Part shown: piece after piece, positions 9,037-15,849 of the stretch | Layout: every line of letters begins with the position of its first letter | Position numbering within the stretch: position 1 is the first letter of the stretch | From: JADKCL01 sp046050405 | Lineage (GTDB): Bacteria > Bacteroidota > Bacteroidia > J057 > JADKCL01 | Length of the DNA: 15,934 nucleotides | NCBI GenBank assembly: GCA_046050405.1 | Contig: JBJOPY010000077.1 | Coordinates: 1 to 15,934 of the forward strand | Reading direction: 5' to 3' | Translations under genes and position numbers: made by a program | Notes under the pieces: model-generated | Database searches by the model: none | Told to the model about the DNA's origin: nothing | The model's input: only the letters and a program-made list of their open reading frames with translations

Positions 9037-10194
9037 TTGTTTCCGCTCATCCTCATCCTGATCGTTGCCTCTGCTGGCTTTTCGCATGCCATCAATCAGT
9101 GGATGTACAATTATTCCCGCAAGGCCGGGATCCAATCCAAGGATGAGAACACCCTACGGTGGGAGAGTTCCCCCAAACCCACAGTCGGTGGGATTTCGTT
9201 TTATGCCACCTTCTTGCTGGCTGCGATCGTGTATTTCCTTACCCAACCGCATGATTGGGGCCAGGAGCATGAGATGTACATCACCCTGGGGGTGGTGACG
9301 CTGGGTTTTCTGGTGGGCCTGCACGACGATGCCTATGAGACCAAGCCCCTGATCAAGTTCCTGGGGCAACTCAGCTGCGGCCTGATCTTGATTGGTTTCG
9401 ACCTTGGGATCAACCTTTTTGGCGTGTGGCCGGTGGATCACTTCCTCACCCTCTTCTGGGTGGTGGGGATCATGAACAGTATCAATCTGCTGGACAACAT
9501 GGATGGCGTGACCGGGATGGTGTCCCTGACGATTGTTCTGGCAACGATCCTGCGAATCGTTCTCCTCGATGGGAACGCAGCGATGAACCCCTCCCTGTTT
9601 ATCCTGATTGCCTCCGTGGGTTCCCATCTTGCATTCTTGAGGATGAACCACAAACCCAGCAAGATTTACATGGGCGACACGGGCAGTCAGTTTCTGGGGG
9701 CTTTGCTCGCCGTGGTGGGGATCAAGTTTTTCTGGAATTTCGAGGTCGGAGGCCGTGCACTGGATTGGCATACGCGGGCGATCGTGCCGGTGATGATTTT
9801 TCTGGTCCCCATCATGGATACGACCTTCGTTACCATTGCAAGGACCATGCGGGGGCAGTCTCCGTTTGTGGGTGGCAAGGATCACCTGACCCATCACATG
9901 ACCTACCTCGGCATCTCGGACAGTCTCGTCCCCTATGTATTGAGTTTGGTCTCCATCGCATCAGGCCTGCTGGCAGTCCTCGGGCTCCGGTACCTACCGA
10001 CCTGGCCGGTGGTGCAAACCTCCATCTTCGTCAGCTACATCATCGTGATTTTCGTGATCTTCTACCTGCTCTACAGGCTCGGGGAGCGAAGCAGTAAGGT
10101 CAATCAGCAGTTCGCCCAAAACCTCGAGCCAGGGTTCAAGGAGGAGTGGCAGAGGGCTGAATACGTCGCCGAGGAGGCACAGCGGCATCCCTGA
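9037..10194 (+). CDS. Polyprenyl-phosphate sugar-1-phosphate transferase (MraY/WecA superfamily, GT4)
   Basis: 385 residues, almost wholly membrane-embedded with about ten hydrophobic helices. Family motifs are intact: D97-D98 in GLHDDAYETK, N147...D153/D156 in NSINLLDNMDG, M-G-D214-T-G-S, and D282-H-L-T-H-H in GGKDHLTHHMTYLG. In this family the aspartates coordinate Mg2+ and the histidine motif helps bind the nucleotide sugar. The enzyme moves a UDP-sugar's sugar-1-phosphate onto undecaprenyl phosphate at the inner membrane, starting a lipid-linked glycan. A TTG start at 9037 is taken because an in-frame TAA stands at 9022-9024 and the first ATG (about 9103) would remove the first helix. It is closer to the WecA/TagO-like branch than to true MraY, since no peptidoglycan genes adjoin; the sugar cannot be read from sequence. 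The glycosyltransferase begins 2 nt after its stop. The C-terminal about 35 residues are polar and cytosolic. Confidence 0.9.
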   Translation: MFPLILILIVASAGFSHAINQWMYNYSRKAGIQSKDENTLRWESSPKPTVGGISFYATFLLAAIVYFLTQPHDWGQEHEMYITLGVVTLGFLVGLHDDAYETKPLIKFLGQLSCGLILIGFDLGINLFGVWPVDHFLTLFWVVGIMNSINLLDNMDGVTGMVSLTIVLATILRIVLLDGNAAMNPSLFILIASVGSHLAFLRMNHKPSKIYMGDTGSQFLGALLAVVGIKFFWNFEVGGRALDWHTRAIVPVMIFLVPIMDTTFVTIARTMRGQSPFVGGKDHLTHHMTYLGISDSLVPYVLSLVSIASGLLAVLGLRYLPTWPVVQTSIFVSYIIVIFVIFYLLYRLGERSSKVNQQFAQNLEPGFKEEWQRAEYVAEEAQRHP

Positions 10195-10196
10195 GA

Positions 10197-11402
10197 ATGC
10201 ATATTCTCTATATTCATCAGTACTTCTGTCCGCCCGGAGGGGCGGGCAATGACCGTTCCCTGGAACTTGCCCGCGCCTGGACCCAGTCCGGCCATCGTGT
10301 CACAGTGCTCACGAGCATTGCCTATTTCCCTGGTAGCCTGCGCTTCTCCGGGGTACGAAGATTCTTCGACTTCGATGGGATCTCCGTCCTGGCCTTGAAC
10401 GTCCCCTACTCCCATACGATGCGCTACCCTGCAAGGGTGGCGGCATTCCTGAAGTTTTATCTCAAGGCTATCAAGGGCGCGGGATCGCTTCCCCGGCCGG
10501 ACATCATCTATGCCTCCTCGACACCCCCGACGGTGGGGGAGATGGGCAGGCGGCTGGCACGGAGGTGGGATGTCCCCTTCGTCTTCGAGACGGTGGACGT
10601 CTGGCCGGACGTCCCGATCGGGATGGGAATCGTTCGCAACCGCATGGTGGGGCGATGGCTGACCCACCGGGTCGACAGGATTTACCAGGACGCCGACCTG
10701 GTCGTGGCCTTGTCCGAGGGGATGAAGGCACAGATTGTTCGCCACCACGTTCCCGAGCAGAAGGTTGTCGTGGCCCATAATGGCACCAATCTCCAAGCGT
10801 TTCCCTATTCGGTGCGGCCCGGGCGTGCGGAATTGAACGTGATCTATGCCGGCACGGTGGGCATTGCCAATGGCGTTTCCGTCTTGGCGGATCTGAGCCT
10901 GCTTCTGGAGAAGCGCGGAGTCTCTGGCATCAGGTTCACGGTCCTGGGCGGCGGAAATGATCTCTCAAGGGTCAAGGGGAGGGTTGCGGCGCTTGGCAGG
11001 ACCAACATCCATTTTGTGCCGTCCGTTCCGAAGCAGGAAGTGGCAGAACACTTCTCACAGGCCGATGCGGGAGTGGTCACCTTCGCGCCATTCAAGGTTT
11101 TGGAGGCCAACAGCGCAAACAAGTTTTTCGACTACCTGGCATCGGGGTTGCCTGTGATCATCAACTATGAGGGCTGGCAGGCGGAATACCTGCGGAGCCA
11201 TGGGTGTGGGTTGGTGAGCCCGATGGGCGATTTGGAGGCACTGGCGGACAATGTGACCGCCCTTCTGGATCAACCTGGCCGGCGCCTCTCCATGGGGGCA
11301 AACGCCAGGAAGCTTGCAGAGGAATGCTTCGATCGCCATCGGATTGCAGCCGACCTGCTGTGGAGGCTGGAAGGATTGGTTCGCGGCTGGAGGCCAGGGT
11401 AG
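10197..11402 (+). CDS. Family GT4 glycosyltransferase, WbuB/WcaI-like
   Basis: 401 residues, GT-B fold. The N-terminal acceptor domain opens with ILYIHQYFCPPGGAG followed by a helix and G-H-R-V-T-V-L-T, as in WbuB/WcaI-type enzymes of O-antigen and colanic-acid synthesis. The C-terminal donor domain carries VIYAGTVGIANG, FTVLGGGND and the nucleotide-sugar site around E303 to D312 (EANSANKFFD) followed by YLASGLPVI; the S-A-N-K-F-F-D form is typical of this subgroup. It has no signal peptide and probably works at the inner face of the cytoplasmic membrane. Position 2 nt after the phosphotransferase stop suggests it adds the second sugar to the lipid-linked product of that enzyme (often L-FucNAc or similar in WbuB; the sugar here is unknown). 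No further polysaccharide genes follow, so the unit is short for a complete pathway. Confidence 0.85.
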   Translation: MHILYIHQYFCPPGGAGNDRSLELARAWTQSGHRVTVLTSIAYFPGSLRFSGVRRFFDFDGISVLALNVPYSHTMRYPARVAAFLKFYLKAIKGAGSLPRPDIIYASSTPPTVGEMGRRLARRWDVPFVFETVDVWPDVPIGMGIVRNRMVGRWLTHRVDRIYQDADLVVALSEGMKAQIVRHHVPEQKVVVAHNGTNLQAFPYSVRPGRAELNVIYAGTVGIANGVSVLADLSLLLEKRGVSGIRFTVLGGGNDLSRVKGRVAALGRTNIHFVPSVPKQEVAEHFSQADAGVVTFAPFKVLEANSANKFFDYLASGLPVIINYEGWQAEYLRSHGCGLVSPMGDLEALADNVTALLDQPGRRLSMGANARKLAEECFDRHRIAADLLWRLEGLVRGWRPG

Positions 11403-11403
11403 C

Positions 11404-11424
11404 GGTCCCGGGGTGGCCGGGACT
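11404..11424. terminator. Hairpin between convergent genes, possible bidirectional terminator
   Basis: GTCCCGG (11405-11411), 5-nt loop, CCGGGAC (11417-11423): a perfect 7-bp GC-rich stem with a flanking G-T wobble, in the 20-nt gap between two convergent stops and touching the minus-strand stop codon. There is no T-run on either side, so it may act only as a blocking structure. Confidence 0.45.
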
Positions 11425-12355
11425 ACTTCACCTCAAACTTGGACCTGCCGATGTCATAGCCCTCGCAGTACACGACGACCTGGTATCCGCCTTCGCCGTA
11501 GGCATAGCTTGCCGGCTTGTCGAAATTCACGCAGACCTTCATGGCTTCGCGGTCGTACTGGATGGTGGTCATGGAGGAGTAGGCGAGATCCTCGCCGTTT
11601 GCCTTGAAGAAGCCAGTCCTTGCTTCGTCCCGGATGAGTTTGCCATCGGGGCCGGTCACCCGCACGTAGATGTCCTTGGGGCCACGGTCCGCAGCAAGGT
11701 TCTGGTTGATATCGAAGCAGATTTTCATCCCGTCCAGTTGTCCCTTGCGGAAGCTTGTCTCCTGGGATTCCTTCCCGCTGACCTTGGTCCGGTAGAAGTA
11801 GAAAGGCCTTGCGTTCAGGATCTTGGCGGTCTCAAGCCGGAAGGAGGTTTCGTCCAGCTTGTTCCTGGTTTCGGAGAGCCTTCCCGTGATCGTGTCGATC
11901 TTGCCCCCCATGGTGGCGATCAGCGTATCTTTGGCAGCTAGCTCGGCCTTGAGTCCGTCGATCTCCTTCTGGTATTTCTTGACATAGTACTCCAGCTGCT
12001 CCACCTTTCCGCGCAGGCGCTCCGCCTCTTGCTGCGAGATCCTGCCGCTTTTCAGCAGCTGGTCGATTTTCTTCTGTTTGTCCGCGATTTGCTGCTCCTT
12101 TTCCACCAGCAGCTGTTCCTTCTGCTCAAGGGCCAGGTCCTTGTTCTCGAGATCGGTCTTGTATTCGTCGAGGTCGCGTTCCAGGTTCTCGATCTCAGCG
12201 GTCATTTCGCCCGCTTCGGTTTCCCTTTCCTGCAGCTGGTTGCTCAGGGATCTCTTCTGGAGATAGAAAACGATGACCAATGCGGCGAGTATGGCGATGA
12301 TGACGAGACTTGCGATGCGTCCCGTGTGAATCCCTGATGGTTTTTCCGAACCCAT
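11423..12355 (-). CDS. Inner-membrane-anchored coiled-coil protein with C-terminal beta-rich domain
   Basis: 310 residues. One membrane helix near the N-terminus (about 17-35, ASLVIIAILAALVIVFYL) with positive residues on both sides is an uncleaved anchor. A long heptad-rich coiled coil follows (about 36-185), rich in E, K, Q and L. The last about 120 residues are a compact domain: FYFYRTKVSGK, MKICFDINQN, DIYVRVTGPDGK, MKVCVNFDKP, YQVVVYCEGYDIGRSKFEVK. I recall this anchor/coil/beta-domain order from a Bacteroidota family of unknown function often mislabelled as ParA-related; it has no Walker motif. ATG at 12355 is chosen although the frame is open to 12823, because an exact -7 promoter box (12400-12407) lies inside the longer version and the anchor begins shortly after this Met. 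No clear Shine-Dalgarno. A decayed paralogue of its start lies at 15511-15676. Confidence 0.8.
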   Translation of the reverse strand: MGSEKPSGIHTGRIASLVIIAILAALVIVFYLQKRSLSNQLQERETEAGEMTAEIENLERDLDEYKTDLENKDLALEQKEQLLVEKEQQIADKQKKIDQLLKSGRISQQEAERLRGKVEQLEYYVKKYQKEIDGLKAELAAKDTLIATMGGKIDTITGRLSETRNKLDETSFRLETAKILNARPFYFYRTKVSGKESQETSFRKGQLDGMKICFDINQNLAADRGPKDIYVRVTGPDGKLIRDEARTGFFKANGEDLAYSSMTTIQYDREAMKVCVNFDKPASYAYGEGGYQVVVYCEGYDIGRSKFEVK

Positions 12356-12399
12356 GCTGGCAGTGCTATATTGAGTGATGAATTGCGTAGAATGCGGAT

Positions 12400-12427
12400 C
12401 AAAATTAAGCAATTCTTGAAAAAGCAA
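12400..12427 (-). promoter_or_regulatory. Bacteroidota-type promoter for the coiled-coil gene
   Basis: On the minus strand TTG (12427-12425), 17-nt gap, then TAATTTTG (12407-12400), an exact TAnnTTTG. It lies downstream of the terminator at 12472-12502 and gives a leader of about 40 nt, so the coiled-coil gene is a separate unit from the T9SS gene. Confidence 0.65.
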
Positions 12428-12471
12428 GGCCATATCTGCAAACAAGAGGGGCTCCGCAGGTGGCAAAAGAC

Positions 12472-12502
12472 AAAAAGGGCCGGCGCATCGCCGACCCTTT
12501 TT
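12472..12502 (-). terminator. Strong intrinsic terminator of the T9SS cargo gene
   Basis: Arms of 14 nt (12472-12485 and 12489-12502) around a CAT loop pair at 13 of 14 positions; the only mismatch is C12480 opposite A12494. A-run and T-run at the base make it terminator-like on both strands. It begins 23 nt after the stop codon of the minus-strand cargo gene. A second copy with compensated pairs occurs at 15795-15827. Confidence 0.85.
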
Positions 12503-12525
12503 GCGGAAACCTGGAAAGGCCAAGC

Positions 12526-14589
12526 TTACTTGACCACTACCAGCTTCTTGCTTAGCACTTGATCGTCCGTGCGCAGGTTGTAATAGTACACGCCTGCGGC
12601 CAGATTGTCCGTGCTCACCTTCACGCTGTGTTTTCCGGCAGCAAACTCGCCGTCGGCGATCAGTGCCACCTGCTGGCCCAGCACATTCACGAGATCCAGG
12701 GTGATGGTTTTCACGGCGGATAGCTCGAGAGGGATGATGGCCTCGCCACTGGTCGGATTGGGCCAGGCGTTTCCAAGCACCATGGCGCTCGAAACCGGAG
12801 GCTTCACACCGATGATAATGCAAGGTCTTGATTGGAATTCAGTCCAGATGGCAGGCCAGGTCAGCGTCATCTGCGAGGGATCATGCATGCAGCTGTCAGA
12901 GATGCGGAGGTCGTTTCCAAAGTAATAGAAATCGACAGGATCAGTGATGGTCGTATCAAGATAAGGCATTACGATTGGGAGCCTCCAGGTGTTGGGGCCA
13001 TCGGCGATGGCCTCGGGTGCCATGGTGGGCCATAATGCCTTGCCATTCCAAGTGGCGTCAGCATCGGTCACCAGCTGGGGATAGCTTTGAAAACCGGTTG
13101 CCACGTCCAGGGCGGCAACGCGAAGATTGGGGGCAGAATTTTCGGAAATTCCGAATCCTACACCGTTTTTTGAAAGCGTAACCTTTGCGGTGTCAGAGTC
13201 AACCCAGGCGTAGAAAATCTTGGAGCCATCACGGGAGCGGCAGATCTGGGGTTGATTGTCAAACGTGACGGCGTTTGCACCACTACCGTAGAATGTACGT
13301 GTACGGAAGGTCAGTACCGGGGAGATATACCTTACATCCCATGTAGTACCACCATCCGGGCTGTAACAGTCGGCCAGGAACTTGGCGTACTCGTGCCCGA
13401 ATGCGTACAATGGCCCATCGGAGCGAGTTCCGACGACAACCACAAGATGGGGATTGCCATTCATGTCGACAGTCAGGTCGAAGTCATATCCGCAGGCGGC
13501 TATGCCCGAGGAACTAGGATTCCCGCTTGCATTAACCCAAAGTGACTGCAGGGTGTCTGCGACCCATGAAATGGAGTTCAGATTGAAGGCGGTCGGGGTG
13601 CCCCAAGTGTTTCCGCCGTCGGTGGTCTTGATGAAGACCGGCATCATCGCGGAGTCAGGAGCGCCCACCAGGTCGCCCAGAAAAGCGACCCATCCAGTGT
13701 CGGAGCCACCGATCTCGGGCTTCCATGCCACTTGGGCACCTTGTATCTTCAGCATGTTGTCGACGATCAGGTGGTCGGGGGTGATTGGGGTTTTCTCGGT
13801 GAAGGTAATGTCACTGCCTGCAACGATCCCTGTGAAGATGCGGATGTCTCCTAAGGGATTCGTTCCCTCATGGTAAGAAAGATCCAGCACCCAGAACTCA
13901 CCGGGATGGTTTTCTACCAAACCGGTCGGGAGAAAGGTTCCGGATCCTTGGAAATCATAGTGCTCCGTGGAGGTGGGAGAACCACTGGCGACAGTGCTGG
14001 AGAGCCCATAGACATGGCCATCCCATGATGGGACACCTAGTGTAGGGGCATAGTACAGATTCATTGCCTGCAGGGGATCCGTGTTGCCGGGTGGATTATA
14101 GATCGCTCCCAAGGGATATCGGGCTGGAAGGTTCCAGGAGGCGCCTGGATTCAATGGCCCAATGTCGGTGTTCCAGGTCACACCACCGTCGGTGGAAAGG
14201 TCATAACGCAGTTCGCTGCTGGTGCCACTAAAGACGGAAGCATTGTTTCGGTGCGTGAACGTGACCATGTTCAGGGTGTTGTCGACACTCACTTGGTTGC
14301 CATCCCCATTTATAATGGTAAAAACGTTGCTGGCAGAACCCAACATCACGGGATTCACCGAGCTGACTTTTGCGGTTGGGGGAGGGGTATGATGACCTGT
14401 CCCGCTTCCACTGGCGGAAACGAGGGAGGGGGGATCGGCCGGATTGAGATGCTGCATGTTTTTGACGTTCAGCATGGGATTCGATTTCTCAGGGCTGGAT
14501 ACGAATTTCTGCTTGTTTGGCCCCTGGGCCCATGCGGAAACCGACACCATTCCTGCTAAGGCGAGTGTAGTAAATTTTCGAGTGTGCAT
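12526..14589 (-). CDS. T9SS-exported protein with sialidase-type Asp-box repeats
   Basis: 687 residues. A signal peptide (MHTRKFTTLALAGMVSVSAWA, cut before Gln) directs export. Three Asp-boxes of form S/T-x-D-G-G-x-T-W are visible: residues 132-139 (STDGGVTW), 322-329 (TTDGGNTW) and 410-417 (SPDGGTTW). Spaced Asp-boxes indicate a sialidase-like beta-propeller, which in such proteins is more often structural than enzymatic; no sialidase FRIP motif or arginine triad was recognised. The last about 90 residues are a type A T9SS sorting domain: WPNPTSGEA, L-V-N-V-L-G-Q-Q-V, AAGVYYYNLRTDD and the basic end KKLVVVK, so the mature protein should pass the outer membrane and be anchored or released. 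ATG 14589 is preferred over ATG 14598, because AAGGA abuts 14598 directly but stands 9 nt before 14589. Monocistronic: own promoter and terminator. Substrate or ligand unknown. Confidence 0.88.
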   Translation of the reverse strand: MHTRKFTTLALAGMVSVSAWAQGPNKQKFVSSPEKSNPMLNVKNMQHLNPADPPSLVSASGSGTGHHTPPPTAKVSSVNPVMLGSASNVFTIINGDGNQVSVDNTLNMVTFTHRNNASVFSGTSSELRYDLSTDGGVTWNTDIGPLNPGASWNLPARYPLGAIYNPPGNTDPLQAMNLYYAPTLGVPSWDGHVYGLSSTVASGSPTSTEHYDFQGSGTFLPTGLVENHPGEFWVLDLSYHEGTNPLGDIRIFTGIVAGSDITFTEKTPITPDHLIVDNMLKIQGAQVAWKPEIGGSDTGWVAFLGDLVGAPDSAMMPVFIKTTDGGNTWGTPTAFNLNSISWVADTLQSLWVNASGNPSSSGIAACGYDFDLTVDMNGNPHLVVVVGTRSDGPLYAFGHEYAKFLADCYSPDGGTTWDVRYISPVLTFRTRTFYGSGANAVTFDNQPQICRSRDGSKIFYAWVDSDTAKVTLSKNGVGFGISENSAPNLRVAALDVATGFQSYPQLVTDADATWNGKALWPTMAPEAIADGPNTWRLPIVMPYLDTTITDPVDFYYFGNDLRISDSCMHDPSQMTLTWPAIWTEFQSRPCIIIGVKPPVSSAMVLGNAWPNPTSGEAIIPLELSAVKTITLDLVNVLGQQVALIADGEFAAGKHSVKVSTDNLAAGVYYYNLRTDDQVLSKKLVVVK

Positions 14590-14615
14590 AGATACCATTC
14601 CTTAAGGTTCAATAA

Positions 14616-14650
14616 CAAAAGTATACGATCATTATAGACCGTGAATGCAA
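14616..14650 (-). promoter_or_regulatory. Bacteroidota-type promoter for the T9SS Asp-box gene
   Basis: Minus-strand TACTTTTG at 14623-14616 is an exact TAnnTTTG box; the nearest TTG is 14650-14648, a 24-nt gap, one longer than the usual 17-23. Expected leader to ATG 14589 is about 22 nt and contains AAGGA. Confidence 0.55.
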
Positions 14651-15510
14651 GTTTACGGAATTGAGTGTGAATGTCGAAACTTTCGTTGAAAAGCTCAGAG
14701 TGGGTGCTTGGACAGAGGTCAATGGCTGGTTTCCTGCACTCCCTGATTCGAGACTGCTGCACCGTGTCGGAGAGAGGTCATCATCCGGCATCCGGCTTGG
14801 AGAGGAAGCCTCCAATTCTGTGGATAACGGTCTGCGCTTGAGTCCAATTGGACCCAGAAGCGATGATTTTGCATCCCATTGACGTACGGTGCAGCAGTCT
14901 CCAATCTGGATGCTTCACGGCGTATTCCGCAGGACCCACAAGCTCCCGCTCAAATCATTCACACCATTCACATCCTGCTTCGGGAAAAATCGGCTACTTG
15001 TCGCTGGCGAGCTTAAAGTGGGTATCCTCAAGCGCTATGATGGTGCGTGGGTTGCCACCGAGGATCCTGAGGTCTTGGGCGTCCACCATGATCTGGCTCC
15101 TGGAAGCATGCTCAACCTGATGGTTGTGCTGCTCAAGGGTGTGATGCGGGTGGAATATGCCGACCAACCAAGCTAAAACTGTAGACAATGTGTTCATGAC
15201 GTTAAGTTTTTGAACCTTACCATTTTGAAACTATGCTGAAGTTAGTGAGCTGGATACCCTGTCTGCAAGTTCATTTTATCCACTCGATTACGCACTTGAA
15301 GAGGACTCAGGTGGGGTTAAAACAGGCAAAAATGCGAGCTAGATTCTCATATAGCGCATTGCGGATTACATGGAATGAATAAGGCAGAATGGTGGTGTGC
15401 GCCTTCCTTCCCTTAGGCTGTGCCCTGCAGCGGTTTTGAATTGCCCATTTCCGGCTCGGGCCACCTATCGGCGGCATTCATGGCAAACTGGAGCGCCCTG
15501 GGCTTGATCG
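14651..15510. other. Gene-poor stretch without a convincing intact gene
   Basis: Between the T9SS promoter and the pseudogene copy no reading frame carries a recognisable domain. The best candidates are short and oppose each other: a minus-strand frame 14994-15197 (67 residues, starting MNTLSTVLAWLVGIF, vaguely signal-like) and a plus-strand frame ending at 15176 (...LKGVMRVEYADQPS). Both look codon-like over the same 200 bases, so at most one is real and neither has an exact promoter box or clear ribosome site. The stretch holds the inverted repeat at 14750-14901. By position it could be the eroded remainder of the duplicated coiled-coil gene, but I could not align it to that gene's C-terminal part. 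Confidence 0.5.
14750..14901. repeat. 16-bp perfect inverted repeat around a 120-bp structured core
   Basis: GAGACTGCTGCACCGT at 14750-14765 is the exact reverse complement of 14886-14901. The 120-bp interior contains a 12-bp perfect palindrome GTCCAATTGGAC (14842-14853), a nested TTGGAG...CTCCAA pair and a CATCCGG tandem repeat. No target-site duplication is visible at its edges. It could be a small non-autonomous element, a remnant of one, or a structured RNA; sequence alone does not decide. Confidence 0.6.
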
Positions 15511-15676
15511 TCCAGGTTGGCGGTCATTTGGGTCGCCTCGGCTTCCCTGGCCTCCTGCTGGCTGCCCAGGGCTCTCTTCATGGAGAGGGAAAACGATGGT
15601 CAACGCAGCGGGTAGGGGCGAAGACGGCACTAGCGATGCGTCCCGTATGAATCCCTGAAAGTTATTCCGAACCGAT
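15511..15676 (-). pseudogene. Remnant of a paralogue of the coiled-coil membrane protein gene
   Basis: Aligns base by base with the first about 150 bases of the gene at 11423-12355. Shared runs include SGIHTGRIAS in translation and, further on, matching stretches around CATCGTTTTC and AAATGACCGC. It cannot be expressed as the same protein: the start ATG has become ATC (15676-15674), codon 5 AAA has become TAA (15664-15662), and a net 2-nt loss before codon 26 shifts the frame in the membrane-anchor region. Its -7 promoter box is altered too. No later part of the gene is recognisable, so most of it has been deleted or eroded. Confidence 0.8.
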
Positions 15677-15794
15677 GCCAGCAGTTGGATTCCTGTGAAT
15701 GAAAGGCATGGATTCGGTTCAAAGCCACCAGGCAATCCTTGAAATATGCAAGGCCAAATCAGTACGGAAGGAGAGCTCACGGAAGCCCAAAAGC

Positions 15795-15827
15795 CAGAAA
15801 GGGCCGGCGCATCGCCGACCCTTTCTG
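15795..15827 (-). terminator. Intrinsic terminator of the right-edge T9SS cargo gene
   Basis: Arms 15795-15809 and 15813-15827 with a CAT loop; 14 of 15 positions pair, with the same single C/A mismatch (15804/15818) as the hairpin at 12472-12502. Where the first copy has an A-T pair near the base, this one has G15797-C15825, so pairing is preserved by a double change. It begins 23 nt after the cargo gene's stop. Confidence 0.8.
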
Positions 15828-15849
15828 TAGGAATCGAAAAGGGCTCAAG

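Larger units (their letters stand above)
12180..12610 (-). repeat. Direct repeat copy A: T9SS gene end, terminator, promoter, coiled-coil gene start
   Basis: This block recurs at 15511-15934 in the same orientation, about 3.32 kb away (stop codons of the two cargo genes 3324 bp apart, start positions of the coiled-coil copies 3321 bp apart). The first 85 bases of the two cargo-gene ends differ at only 8 sites; similarity is lower in the promoter and the coiled-coil start. Confidence 0.85.

Noticed and set aside
11204..11941. Plus-strand frame of 245 codons across the convergent junction
   Set aside because: It is an out-of-frame reading of the glycosyltransferase end and the antisense of the coiled-coil gene; no motif.
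12356..12823. Upstream extension of the coiled-coil gene frame
   Set aside because: It would run through a strong terminator and an exact promoter box and overlap the end of the T9SS gene in another frame; the membrane anchor follows directly after ATG 12355.
14590..14598. Upstream ATG at 14598 as start of the T9SS gene
   Set aside because: The AAGGA element abuts it with no spacing, whereas ATG 14589 has a suitable 9-nt gap and leaves a normal signal peptide.
14645..14650. Sigma70-like TTGCAT with TATAAT near 14636 on the minus strand
   Set aside because: Spacing between the two boxes is only about 8 nt, too short for a sigma70-type promoter; the TAnnTTTG box fits better.
15331..15370. AATGCG...CGCATT 6-bp inverted repeat
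   Set aside because: Too short and isolated to distinguish from chance.
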